46,420 bases of DNA from contig NZ_BOMV01000114.1 in NCBI RefSeq assembly GCF_016862375.1, positions 1 to 46,420 of the forward strand, given 5' to 3'. Numbering within the stretch: position 1 is the stretch's first letter; each line of letters begins with the position of its first letter. The notes under the pieces were generated by a model that made no database searches, was not told the DNA's origin, and saw only the letters and a program-made list of their open reading frames with translations. Source of the stretch: Paractinoplanes rishiriensis. Its GTDB lineage: Bacteria; Actinomycetota; Actinomycetes; Mycobacteriales; Micromonosporaceae. Below are positions 15,903 through 26,200 of this stretch, piece by piece. Made by a program: the position numbers and the translations under genes.

Positions 15903-16361
15903 TTAACCTCTTCCGATCGGCTTGCGGAGCAGGGTCCCGGCGGGGACGGTCTCGGTGCGCTGCCAACCGCACCGCTCGTAGTACCCGACGGCGGGCGGGC
16001 CGGTGAGCACCCACACCGCCGGATAGCCCTGCCCGGCGGCGTGGCGTTCCAGTGGCGCCAGCAGCAGTCGCCCGATGCCGCGGCCGCGGTGTCCGGGATG
16101 CACGATCATGCCCCAGACGCACGGCACCAGCTCGGGGCGATCGGGCACGTCGCTCGGGCCGAGCGCGACCGCGCCGAGGGCCGTCCCGGTTTCGTCGACC
16201 GCCACCCAGGTCACCGGCAGCCCGTCCCGGCCGGCCTCGCCGGCGGTGGTGGCGATCCACTCGTCGAGGTTGTCGTCGTGGCCCCACTCGGTGCATCGCA
16301 TCCGGCCGATCGGTTCGACGAGTTCGGGGAGGTCGGCGAGCAGCCGTACCCGCACGGTCAT
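15903..16361 (-). CDS. GNAT-family N-acetyltransferase
   Basis: A 152-residue acetyl-CoA-dependent acyltransferase. The acetyl-CoA site is readable: CVWGMIVHPGHRGRGIGRLLLAPLERHA (R-x-x-G-x-G/A type loop HRGRGIG), and the C-terminal YYERCGWQRTE motif is typical. The ATG at 16361 overlaps the TGA of the upstream YjbR-type gene as ATGA, so its translation would normally be coupled to that gene, which is frameshifted here. It is convergent with the PP2C gene across a 48-bp gap. Substrate cannot be read from the sequence. Confidence 0.85.
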   Translation of the reverse strand: MTVRVRLLADLPELVEPIGRMRCTEWGHDDNLDEWIATTAGEAGRDGLPVTWVAVDETGTALGAVALGPSDVPDRPELVPCVWGMIVHPGHRGRGIGRLLLAPLERHAAGQGYPAVWVLTGPPAVGYYERCGWQRTETVPAGTLLRKPIGRG

Positions 16362-16724
16362 CCCTGCTCGATCAGGGCGACCAGGGACTTCGGGGCAACC
16401 GCGCGGTAGGCGTCGGTGCAGACCTCGGCGATCTCGGTCCAGTCCGGGTCGCGGTCGAGGCGGACGCCCAGCCAGCCGCGGTGTCCGACGTACGGCGGGC
16501 GGAAGAAGCGGTCCGGGTCGGCGGCCAGCAGTTCGGCCTGGGCGCCGGGGGGCGGCGGCGCACCACAGCTGCGGGAAGTGGGCGTCGTGATGACCGTGCA
16601 CCATCAGCATCACAAAGGTCTTTTTACCCCGTACGAAGAACGCCGGTGACCCGTGGCTCAGCCGCTCGGTGACCTCGGGTAGTGCCTGGCAGACCTGCCG
16701 CACCCGGTCCTCGCGCTCGTCCAT
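16358..16724 (-). pseudogene. MmcQ/YjbR-family protein, frameshifted
   Basis: Two frames together give a complete protein of about 121 residues of the MmcQ/YjbR (CyaY-like fold, DNA-binding-type) family. The first frame runs MDEREDRVRQVCQALPEVTE through HHDAHFPQLWC. After a run of six G on the plus strand (16547-16552) the second frame continues with GAQAELLAADPDRFFRPPYV and ends at a TGA overlapping the GNAT start. Total length is 367 bp, one more than a multiple of three; removing one base from the homopolymer restores the gene. This is either a sequencing/assembly error, a real disrupting mutation or, less likely, a slippage site. Family function is poorly defined. Confidence 0.72.
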
Positions 16725-16742
16725 GACCCCAGTCTGCACCAT

Positions 16743-16760
16743 CAGGTAAGCGCTTGCCTG
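16743..16760. promoter_or_regulatory. LacI-type operator upstream of secreted hydrolase
   Basis: CAGGTAAGCGCTTGCCTG is an 18-bp palindrome with eight of nine pairs matching, centred on CG with the AAGCGCTT core typical of LacI/CcpA-family operators. It lies 50 bp upstream of the hydrolase ATG. No LacI gene is in the window, so the regulator must act from elsewhere. The site suggests sugar-dependent control (inference from operator form). Confidence 0.65.
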
Positions 16761-16809
16761 GGGTCGCCGAAGTGCCTACCGTGGACCTTCCATCGACAAA
16801 GGGGAATAT

Positions 16810-17994
16810 ATGAAGCGGCGCGCGTTCGTGGCCCTGCCGGCCGTGGCCCTGGCCGCCGGTCAGCTCCCGGCGAGCCCCGCCGCCGGGGCCCCACCGGCCG
16901 GCCTTTCCGCGGGCACGTTCGAGGGTCCCTCGGTCGTGACCGGCAACATGCCGGTCTTCGCCGAGCAGCTCAAGGCCGAACTCGACTTCCCCCTCGCCTG
17001 GACCGGTCGCGGCAGCTTCCCGGCCTGGCAGCGGCGCGCCCGGGCCAAGTTCCGCGAGCTGCTGCTCCAGCCCGAGGACCGCACCGCGTTCGATGTGGAG
17101 ATCATCGACGAGCAGCCCCGGGACGGCTACCGGCAGCGCCAGGTGCTGTTCAACGTCACCCGGCACAGCCGGGTCCGGGCGCTCATGCTGGTGCCGGACG
17201 GCCCCGGGCCGCACCCGGCCGCGCTGCTGCTGCACGACCACGGCTCCAAGTTCGACATCGGCAAGGAAAAGCTGATCGAGCCCTGGTACGACGAGACCCG
17301 CCTGGCCTCCGCGCGGGCCTGGATCGAGACCCTGTTCAGCGCCCGCTTCCTCGGCAACACGCTGGTCGAGCGGGGCTACGCGGTGCTGGCCGTGGACTCG
17401 CTGGGCTGGGGCGACCGCGGCGGCCTCACCTACGAGGGGCAGCAGGCGCTGGCCAGCAACCTCTACAACATGGGCTCCTCGCTGGCCGGCCTGCTCGCGT
17501 ACGAGGACATGCGTGCCGCGGCCCTGCTCGCCGCCCTGCCGGAGGTGGATTCCCGCCGCATCGCGGCGATCGGCTTCTCGATGGGCGGCTACCGGGCCTG
17601 GCAGGTGGCGGCGCTGTCTCGGCACATCGCGGCCACGGTGTCGGTGTGCTGGATGACCGGCCTCAAGGAGATGATGGTCACCGGCAACAACACCCTGCGC
17701 GGCGGCTCGGCGTTCCACATGCTGCACCCCGGCCTGGCCCAGTTCCTGGACATCCCCGACGTGGCCAGCATCGCCGCGCCGCGACCGATGATGGTGTTCA
17801 ACGGCGAACTTGACAAGCTGTTCAGCGTCGAGGGCGTCGAGGTCGCGTACCGGAAAATGCGGGCGGTCTGGGAGAGCCAGCGGGCCGGCGACCGGCTCAC
17901 CACCAAGCTCTGGACCGGGCTGGGGCACACCTTCAACGCGGAGATGCAGGACGAGGCGTTCGCCTTCCTGGACCGCTGGCTGGCCCGGCCATGA
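16810..17994 (+). CDS. Secreted alpha/beta hydrolase (acetyl-xylan-esterase / dienelactone hydrolase type)
   Basis: A 394-residue exported hydrolase. A signal peptide (MKRRAFVALPAVALAAG, cleavage near ASPAAGA) precedes an alpha/beta fold with LLLHDHG as oxyanion region, the nucleophile elbow GFSMGG (Ser257), a likely acid in NGELDKLF (Glu333 or Asp335) and His373 in GLGHTFN. It resembles large alpha/beta hydrolases of the Abhydrolase_7/acetyl-xylan esterase group, often found with polysaccharide-degrading genes. A LacI-type palindrome upstream supports carbohydrate control. ATG 16810 follows AAAGGGGAATAT. Substrate is inferred only; carbohydrate ester hydrolysis is the leading guess. Confidence 0.78.
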   Translation: MKRRAFVALPAVALAAGQLPASPAAGAPPAGLSAGTFEGPSVVTGNMPVFAEQLKAELDFPLAWTGRGSFPAWQRRARAKFRELLLQPEDRTAFDVEIIDEQPRDGYRQRQVLFNVTRHSRVRALMLVPDGPGPHPAALLLHDHGSKFDIGKEKLIEPWYDETRLASARAWIETLFSARFLGNTLVERGYAVLAVDSLGWGDRGGLTYEGQQALASNLYNMGSSLAGLLAYEDMRAAALLAALPEVDSRRIAAIGFSMGGYRAWQVAALSRHIAATVSVCWMTGLKEMMVTGNNTLRGGSAFHMLHPGLAQFLDIPDVASIAAPRPMMVFNGELDKLFSVEGVEVAYRKMRAVWESQRAGDRLTTKLWTGLGHTFNAEMQDEAFAFLDRWLARP

Positions 17995-18154
17995 CCGCCG
18001 GCCGCTTCCGCAGTTGCCGGACGCTGCCGCGGTGGTTCACGTTCGGCTGGCGCAGCACGCCCAGCTCGGTCCGGCCGCACCGGGCCCGCTACTGCGGTCA
18101 CCGCCGCCCCGCACCGCCGTCCCGCCCCTAATTAGCTTCTTGTGCCGTGCACCC

Positions 18155-18176
18155 ATAATCACTGTGTCGACAGTGG
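18155..18176 (+). promoter_or_regulatory. -10-like box and palindrome ahead of the metalloprotease gene
   Basis: CATAAT (18155-18160) resembles a -10 element. Right after it lies the palindrome CACTGT-GTCG-ACAGTG (18161-18176), which would overlap the transcription start and so is placed to block it. BlaI/MecI repressors often control membrane metalloproteases through ACAGT/ACTGT-type dyads, but no blaI gene is adjacent. The Shine-Dalgarno GGAGG follows at 18176-18180. Confidence 0.5.
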
Positions 18177-18185
18177 AGGGTGCCG

Positions 18186-20264
18186 GTGATCGTCTCCGAG
18201 GTGCGCCGGTCGCCGTCGCCGACCCGCGGTCGTTACCTGCTGCTGATCGTCGTGCTCCTGCTGGGCGGCGCGTCCGCCGGCGTGCCCACCCACCACCTGC
18301 TGCTCGGCCAGCGGTGGAAGATCGAGACCCAGGCCTGTCTCGCGCACGCGGCGGCGGCCGTGCCGCACGACCCGCTCCTGCGGTCGCGGCTGATCGACGT
18401 GTGCCGCGCGCCGATCGAGCACCGGCTGGCGCTGTTCGCGGTGGGCGGCGCGGTGCTGATGCTCGCGGTGGCACTGCTGCTCACCTGGCTGCTGCCGCAT
18501 CTGTTGCTGCGCCGGATGGGCGAGCGCCGCCCCGCGCCGGAGGCGCTGTCGGTCCGGGCCGCGGCGATCGCTTCGCAGTTGGCCGTACGCCGAGCGCCCG
18601 CCGTCGAGTTAGGGCCGTGGTTGCTGCGCCAGCCGTTCACCGTACGCGCGGAGGGCGCGACCCGGATCGTCCTGCCACCCGGCCTGAACCGCCGCACCAC
18701 GGACCAGGTCGACGCGGTGCTGCGCCACGAGACGGCCCACGTGGCGGCCGGCGACGTGACCCTGGTGTGGCTGACCCGCAGCCTGTTCTGGGCCCTGCCG
18801 ATGCTGCTCGCAGTGCCGGTGGCGATCGCGGTGACCCGCGGCGAGATCACCGACGCGTTCTGGCTGGATTATCTGGCCCGGGCCGCCCTGCTCTGGTTCG
18901 GCGGCTACCTGCTGGTCCGCGGCATCATGCGGGACCGCGAACACGAGGCCGACACGCACGCGGCCGCGGCCGGCTCCGCCCCGGCACTGGAGGAACTGTT
19001 CACGACGGCCCGCCCGCCGCGCCCCGGCCGGCTGCGCGGCCTGCTCGCCATGCACCCGTCGCCCGCGCGCCGGCTGGCCGTCCTGCACGACCCGGACCGG
19101 CTGCGCGGCATGTCCGGCCCGACCGAGGCGGTGGCGTCCGGGCTTGCGGTGTCGGTCTGGTCGTTCGGCACCACGCTGCTGGGGTGGGGCCTGCTGGGCA
19201 CGCCGTTCGCGGTCTATGCGGCGGGGGTGGCCGGTCTGGCGGCCGGCGCCCTGCTGGCGGCCACGTGGGGCCTGGCCCTGTGGTCGCGGCCCGGCCCGCG
19301 GCCGCCGGTGGGCGCCACGCTCGGGCTGGCCGCGGGCGCGGCCGCCGGGCTGCGGCTGGGCATGGACCCGGCGGCGCTGGCAGCCAACCAGGGCGTGGGC
19401 AACTGGTGGCTGTACGTCCTGCTGCCGCTCGCGGTGGCCGGCGCGGGTGGTTGCGTGCTGGCCCTGGCCGCAGTGCCCGCCGGCTTCGGCCCGCTGTCGC
19501 CGGCTTCCGCGGCCGCCCCGGACCGGCCGTCGCCCGGCCGGGCTGCCGGTGCGGATTGGCGGTGGTGGCCGATGGCGTGGGTGGTTGGGACGGTGATGTT
19601 TGCCGGTGGGCTCTGGATCGGTGCCGGTGCGGCCGAGCTGGTCCCGCTGCGGACCGCGGCGGGCGTGGGCGATCCGATCGGCGTGTTCTGGCTGATCGGG
19701 TTCACCTCGGGGTGGATCGTGCCGGCCGCCGTCGCCATGGCCGCCCTCGCCGTGGTGGTCGCGGTCCGGCTGGGCCGGCGCCGGGCCGGCCCGGTGTTCG
19801 GCGCGGGGCTGATCGTGGGTGGCACCGCCTTCGCGGTCCGCTGGCTGGTGCCCACGAGCGAGGACGGCGCCTACGAGTCCGCGGCCCTCGACTGGTGGAC
19901 CGCCGCCGCGGCCGGCTGCACGGTGGTGCTCGCGCTGCTGTTCCGGCGGGGTGCCACGGGCCTCGGCGAGGCAATGCTGGCGGCGCCGGTGGCGGCCCTG
20001 ACGGTGTCGGCCGGGGTGCTGCTGCGCTTCCTCGGCGACTGGGACGACCCGGTGGCCGCGGCCGGGGTCTACTTCTCCCGGCCGCTCGCGATGATCGTCC
20101 TGGTGACCCTCGCGGTCGCCGTCCTCGCCGGCCTGCTGCCCGCCCGCGAGGCACCCTCGGGCCGGCGTTTCCGGTGGTCCGTCGCCGTCCTCGCCGTCCT
20201 CACCGGGCTGGTTGTTCTCGGCCTGCTGCTCGCCGACGGGTATTTCCTGGTGCCGGCCCGCTGA
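18186..20264 (+). CDS. M48-type multispanning membrane metalloprotease
   Basis: A 692-residue polytopic membrane protein with a zinc-protease site. The motif LRHETAHVAAGD gives HETAH (about residues 180-184), and REHEADTHA about 70 residues later supplies the third ligand, as in M48/HtpX-type enzymes (M56/BlaR1-type is related). Two helices precede the site, and the long C-terminal half adds roughly ten more helices, far beyond the usual M48 length of about 300. The start GTG 18186 is placed 5 nt after GGAGG; GTG 18180 overlaps the Shine-Dalgarno. It converges with the giant NACHT gene, three bases apart. A role in envelope protein turnover or signalling is inferred. Confidence 0.82.
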   Translation: MIVSEVRRSPSPTRGRYLLLIVVLLLGGASAGVPTHHLLLGQRWKIETQACLAHAAAAVPHDPLLRSRLIDVCRAPIEHRLALFAVGGAVLMLAVALLLTWLLPHLLLRRMGERRPAPEALSVRAAAIASQLAVRRAPAVELGPWLLRQPFTVRAEGATRIVLPPGLNRRTTDQVDAVLRHETAHVAAGDVTLVWLTRSLFWALPMLLAVPVAIAVTRGEITDAFWLDYLARAALLWFGGYLLVRGIMRDREHEADTHAAAAGSAPALEELFTTARPPRPGRLRGLLAMHPSPARRLAVLHDPDRLRGMSGPTEAVASGLAVSVWSFGTTLLGWGLLGTPFAVYAAGVAGLAAGALLAATWGLALWSRPGPRPPVGATLGLAAGAAAGLRLGMDPAALAANQGVGNWWLYVLLPLAVAGAGGCVLALAAVPAGFGPLSPASAAAPDRPSPGRAAGADWRWWPMAWVVGTVMFAGGLWIGAGAAELVPLRTAAGVGDPIGVFWLIGFTSGWIVPAAVAMAALAVVVAVRLGRRRAGPVFGAGLIVGGTAFAVRWLVPTSEDGAYESAALDWWTAAAAGCTVVLALLFRRGATGLGEAMLAAPVAALTVSAGVLLRFLGDWDDPVAAAGVYFSRPLAMIVLVTLAVAVLAGLLPAREAPSGRRFRWSVAVLAVLTGLVVLGLLLADGYFLVPAR

Positions 20265-20267
20265 CAA

Positions 20268-23200
20268 TCAACCCTCGCCGCCGTCCGGAAGAGCCATGCG
20301 GAGTGCGTTGTCCAGCCACAGGCGAGTTCGGGCGTCCTTGTAGCCGATGGTGTCCAACCGCGCGATGACCGCTTCGCGGCCGGTAGCAACCGCGTGCATC
20401 CTGGAGCTGACGACGTTGACCGCCAGAATTTCCAGCAGGTCGCCGGGAGCAGTCGTCAGCAGGTCCAGCAGCTGCATCTGGCCGGCCTCGGGAGCGCCCG
20501 TCACCGCCGCGAACTCGAGGGCGTCGCTGGCGACCACATCGTCGCCGTCCCGCATGGCGGCGCGGACGCGTTCGATCCCGGTGGCGTCCCCGATCCGGAC
20601 CAGGGCGTTCAGGGCCACGGAGCGCACCCCCGGGCAGGGGTCCTCCGCGCCGGCGGTGACCGCCCGGCGGGTTGCGGGATCGTCCGGCCAACATCGCGCC
20701 AAGCCATGCAGAGCGGTCAACCGGACCACATGATGTTCGGAGCCCTTACGTCGTCGCAGTATCTCGGCCACCGCGGGATCGTCGGCCCAGAGGGAGGCGA
20801 GGAGAACGGCGGCCGGCACACTTCCGGTGGTATCGGCGGCGATGAGTGCGTCCCGATCGGCCGGACGGTCGCCCCACGCGCGGACCGACAGATGGAAGGC
20901 GATCTCGCCGAGGTAACTCCACGACGAGCAGGCGCCGGGCGCCACCGCCGGGTCGTTGGCCGGGTCCGCCGGATGCTTGATGGCGAGGAGGCTGGTGGCG
21001 ACCGCCCGGACTCGGGAGTCAGGATCGCCGGTGAGTTCATGCATCGTGGCTCGCGTGCATTCCTCGCCGGCGAAGGACGCCAGCTTGCGAAGGGCCTCGA
21101 TACGAATCCAGGAATCGTGGTCCCGTGCTTCCGCCTCGGCACGCCGCAGCGATCCGGGCGTGCCCGGCGCGTAGCGCAGAATCTCGGTGTATCCGCGCCA
21201 CCGGGTGTCCGGGTCGGGATGGCCGACCGCACGATCGAGCACCGCCTCGGTATCGGGATGGCCGGGCCACCGGTAGGCGAGGCAGTAGATGGCGGCCTGA
21301 CGGATGTCCCAGTCCGGGTCATCGCAGATCTCGAGGACTTCGTTACGGTGCACGCTCGACGTGAGGGTGGCGTATCGGGCGCTTCGCCGCCGGTAGGCAT
21401 CCGGGGTGGCCTGCTCGGCAGCGGCGGACAGGTGGACGGGCAGGCGGGTGATCGCGGCTGCGGCGGTGTCCCGCATGGCGCGGTGCATGTCCGCGGTGGC
21501 GCGATGCAGCACCGCGGCGGTCCGCGGATCGCGGGGGTGAGCCGTGACCAGGGCCCGCAGGGCAATGCTGCGGACGCTCTCGTCCCGGTCGTCGCAGGCT
21601 CGCAGCACCAGCGTGAACGTCGACGGCTCATCCGGCCAGTAGGTGGCGACAATGCGAACGGCCTCGGTACGTACGTCGTCGCGCGGATCGGACAGAGCGG
21701 AGATCGCGGCCGAGTGGGTGGCGATGTCGTGCGGCGCCAGCGCGGCCAGCGTCGTCAACGCGGTCAGGCGGACGCTGGCATCGTGGTCGCGGATCGCCCG
21801 ATGTAATGCCGCCCGGGTCAGGTCGTCATCGGGGCACCGGGCGGTCAGCAGGCGCAGGGCGGTTTCCCGGACGTTCCCATCCGGATGACGGGCGGTCAGG
21901 GGCAGCAGCAGGTTCTGCAGTGGGACCACCTCGGCTCCCAGCAGCAACCGGCTCGCCGTGACGGCGCGGATCGCGTACACAGCATCGGTTATCCCGGACC
22001 AGACGGCGGGTGGAACCGAGCCGCCGGGGGAGTCCAGGACGACCCGTACCAGTGCGGCGTGCCGGGCGCCAGTTTGCGGATGGCGTAAGGCCGGCGTCGC
22101 ATCAGAGCGCCGGAGCTGGTAGGCGGCGAGTGAGACCGCAGTCGACTCGTCGGCGGCAGCCCGCCCGATGGCCACGGCTGTCGCCGGATCGTCCGGCGTG
22201 GCGAGCGCGACGCTGTGCAATGCGGACTCGCGCACCGTGGGGTCCTGGTCCTGGAGGCCCTGCCGGGTATTGGTGCGGACTCCGGACGAACCCGGCCACG
22301 CTGCTCGACTGACCTTGTGAGCCGCCTCGCGGACATCGGCCAGTGGATGGGACAGCGCCGCCACCACGCCGTCCGGAGGGTCGTCCGCTTCGCTCCGGCG
22401 AGCAACGGTGTCGAGCGCTACCTTCCGGACCGACCAGGCGCCGTCACGCACCGCCAGGGCGAGATTCTGACGGGTGAACCTGGCGTCCGGGGCCACGAGA
22501 AGGAGAGAGGTCAGCGCCAGCTGCCGGAGCCGATCCACACTGTCGCGGAGGGCATGTCGCCGGGCGACGCCCGTCGCTCGATCGGTGGGGTGGTTGACGA
22601 GCAGGCGACGAAGGCCCAGCTGGCGGATCGAACCGTCGTCGTCGTGGGCGGCGGCGATCGCCAGGCCCCGCGTCTCGGCTCGCGGTCGCCCGGCGAGGAG
22701 CGCCTCGACCGCGACCAGCCGCACGTCGGCGTTGCGGTCCCGGGTGGCCGACCTGAGCGCGTCGAGGGTCTCGGGGCTTTCGGGAGCCGACAGGTGGAGC
22801 TGACGAAGCTGGATGGCCCGGTTGGCGGCGCCGTCGGAAGGTCGATCGGGCTGTGCCGCGTGGCTGGCATGGTAGTGCTCGGCCGCGGTCTCCCGGCAGA
22901 AGGCGTCCGGGTCCCCGAGGCGCACCTTCAGGTCGTCGTCGCTCAGCATGCCGAGAGCCGCAGCGATCTCCATGGCGGTCCGCCGGACAGTGCCTTCGGT
23001 GTCCCGAAGGCCGCTGGTGACGAGGTTCAGCGTCTCGGCGTCGTCCGGCAGCAGCGTGGCCAGCGCCTCCAGCGCCGACCTGCGGTCCTGCCACCGACCA
23101 GACCTGGCGTGGCGGCGAAGGATCGCGGGCATCCGGCCGACCGCTCCCCAGAACCTGGCCGCGGTCTCGACCGCCTGCTGCCGGACACTGCTGTCGAGGT

Positions 23201-26200
23201 CGGTGCAGAGGCTGAAGACGATCGGCTGCAACCGGCTGAGGAACGAGAGGTCGCTGGACAGTCCGCGCAGAGCCGCCCCGCGTACCGCGGGCTCGGGGTC
23301 CCGGAGCGCGGTCTCGACGACGTCGGCAGCGGCCGCGCCCGCCTCCTTGAACAACGCTTCGAGAGCCGCCTGCCGCACGTGGGTGCTGATGTCGGTGGTG
23401 GCCATGCGCGACAGCACCCTGGCGTAGCGATCGAGATCCTCGTAGGAGTCGTATCGCATGGTCAGCGCTGCGACCCGGACCTGACCGTCGTGGTCGCCGG
23501 TCAGCCGGTCGAGCGCTTCGGCCACCCGCGGATCTTCGGTCCAGCGGGTTACCATCGCGGACAGGGCGGCGGTGCGGACGCCGGGATCGGTGTCCCGGGC
23601 GGCGTTCACCACGAGCGGGACCGACTGCGGATCGTCCGGCCAGCGGCTGGCGAGGAGATCGACGGCCGCCTTGCGGACGTCCTCGTCGCCGTCGCGCGCG
23701 CCGCGCGTGGCCAGGTCGTGCACTCGGGCCTCCGCTGCGAAGCGCTGGCCGACGGCTCGCAGCGCCGCCCTCCGCACCTCCCACCACGGATCGTCACCGG
23801 CCTGCAGGAGGAACTCGAAGGTGTCGGGTTCGGCCGGCCAATGCGTTGCCAGCGCCGTCACCGCGGCGAGGCGGACGGCGTCGGCGGGATCCAGGCCGGC
23901 GGCGTGCAGCACGCGACGGTGCGTTCCGCTGTCCTTGGCCGCGTGCTGGGCCAGCGCGGTCACCGCGGCGGCCCGCACCGGAGCGTCGTGGTCGGTCATC
24001 GCCCACTCGACGGCGGCAGTCGTGGTCTCATCCGCCGGCCAGTTGTCGGTCAGCAGGCCGAGTGCGGTCGCTCGGACGCCGTCGTCCGGGTCCCGGATCG
24101 AGGCGGCCACCACCGCCTTGGTCTCGGGGTGGTCCTTCCAGGAGAGGCAGAGGCCACGCAGGGCGCCCTCGCGCTGATCGTTGATCACCGAACGGGTCAG
24201 CTCGTGCAGGATCAGTCTGATGCTGTCGTCCCGGGGGAAGAGGGCGGCCAGCAGTTGCGCCCCGAGCTTTGCCGCGGGTTGCCAGACCGTCGTCCTACCG
24301 ACAGCGGTGAACCAGTGCAGGTAGCGGTCGCGTCCGGGCCAGGCCGTGACCGACTGGACGGCAGGGAGGACCGCTTTTGCGAGGACATCTGCCCGGGAAT
24401 CCTTACCGAACGACCGGGTGGGCAGGCGCAACATCGAGATGATCGCATCGATGGTCTGTTCGGCGGCTCCACGGGCGGCGTTGACGTTGCGAATTTCGGC
24501 GATGCACTGCGCGACCAGGCCCACCACCGCGGGCGGTCGCTCGTCCAGAGCCGCTGACCGGGTGCCGCGCGTGGCGGCCAGCAGACCCTCCAGGATCTCG
24601 CTGGCGACCGACGCGTCCAGCATGCCGATGATCAGGCGCAGCACCTCGACCCAGGACGGATCCTCCTGCCGTGCCCCGAAGACGTCGGCCTGCAGACCCG
24701 CCTCGCTGAGCACCCGGCTTTTCTCGAAGCGGTTCACGACCTCCGCGGCGGCGAAATAGTCGAGCATGGCGCGATGGACGAAGCCGTACACTCCGGGGCC
24801 GTAGCGGGCCAGGATAAAGTTGCGTTCGCGGAGCCGGGCCACCAGGACCGTCGTGATCCGGCTCGCCGTGGCCGCGTCATATTCGAAGCGTTCCTGCAGA
24901 TAACTTTGGATGTCGGTGCGCAGGTCGGTTTCCGTCAGGTGATTGCCGGCGGCGCCGTGCGCGCCCTCCTGCATCCGGATCGCCAGGCGGCGCAGGAGCT
25001 CCTTCTTGTCGTCCTCCCGGATGGTGTCGGCGTCCATCCGCTCGTCGTTCAGGTGTTTGTTGATGTCCCAGTGCTGCACCAGAACGCCGGCCGCGTGGTC
25101 GTAGACCTTCCATCTCTCCCGGGGCAGTTCCTGATGCTTTCCGATGATGGCGAGGATGGTGAGGAGAAGTGGATTACCGGCGAGTTCGCGAATCGCGGAG
25201 GAATCCGTGATGGCTTTGGCCAGCCGTTTCCGCCGCAAACCGGCGGCGTCGGCACGACCCGGCAGGGCGAGTTCATACCAGCTGGTCAGGAAGCTGTCTA
25301 TCTTTGCCGAGGTCAATTCCTGGACGGTGAAGTGAATGAATCCCGCATCCCGGAGCACTCGCGCCCGGTATCCGATCACTCGCGACGTGACGATGACTTT
25401 GATCTTGGGGTAACGATTGGCGAAGCCGGCAATGCGTCGCGCAATGGATTCCCGTAGCCGCGGGTCGAAGATCTCGTCGAGGCCGTCGAAGACCACCAGT
25501 GCGCGGCCGTCGCCGCTCAGGTACGAGTCGGCGGCCGCATGATCGAGGCCGAGGCCGTCGACCCTGCCGCGATGCTCCAGATATTCGGAGAAGGTTTCCA
25601 GGCTCGCGGCCTTGAGGGCGTAGTCGCGCAGCTCGATGAGGACGGGTCGCCAGCCGTGCAGCGGTGCGAGCGCGCCCGTCGTCCGCCCTTCGGCCAGGGC
25701 GAGGACCAGGTAACGAGCCAGGGTCGACTTGCCGGCGCCCGGGTCGCCGAGTACGACGCACACCCGGTTGATGGGTGCGGCGAGCGCCTCGAACGCCGGT
25801 TGGGCGGGCTTGGACTGATGCGACTCCCGCGCCAGTTCGATCAGGTGCCGGTCCAGTCGTCTCGACAATTCGGGACGGTCCTGCTCGGCGGCCTTTTCCA
25901 GCCGGCGCCGGAGCTCTTTCGGCAGCTCCACGACCGGCGCGTTCTCTCGAAGATCGGGTTCGACGAACACGTCCTGCAGGGCGACCTGGAGGTGCTCGTC
26001 ACGATCGACCGGGGTAAGTGCGTCCAGATCCAGGCGCCGATACTCCTGGACGAGCCGGCGGCAGTAATCGTGCCAGCCCGCGGCGTGCGCCATCGACGTG
26101 CCGGCGCCGTTCGAGCTCAGCTGCCGGGCGACCGCCTCGGCGACCTTGGCCCGCAACTCCTCCCGCGACGCGAAGCTGTCGCAGATGTGAGCGTCACCCG

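Noticed and set aside
17991..18131. 46-codon frame starting at ATGA after the hydrolase gene, beginning MTAGRFRSCR
   Set aside because: Arg/Pro-rich, no conserved look, and not a third copy of the 89-bp linker although it also begins ATGACCGCC.
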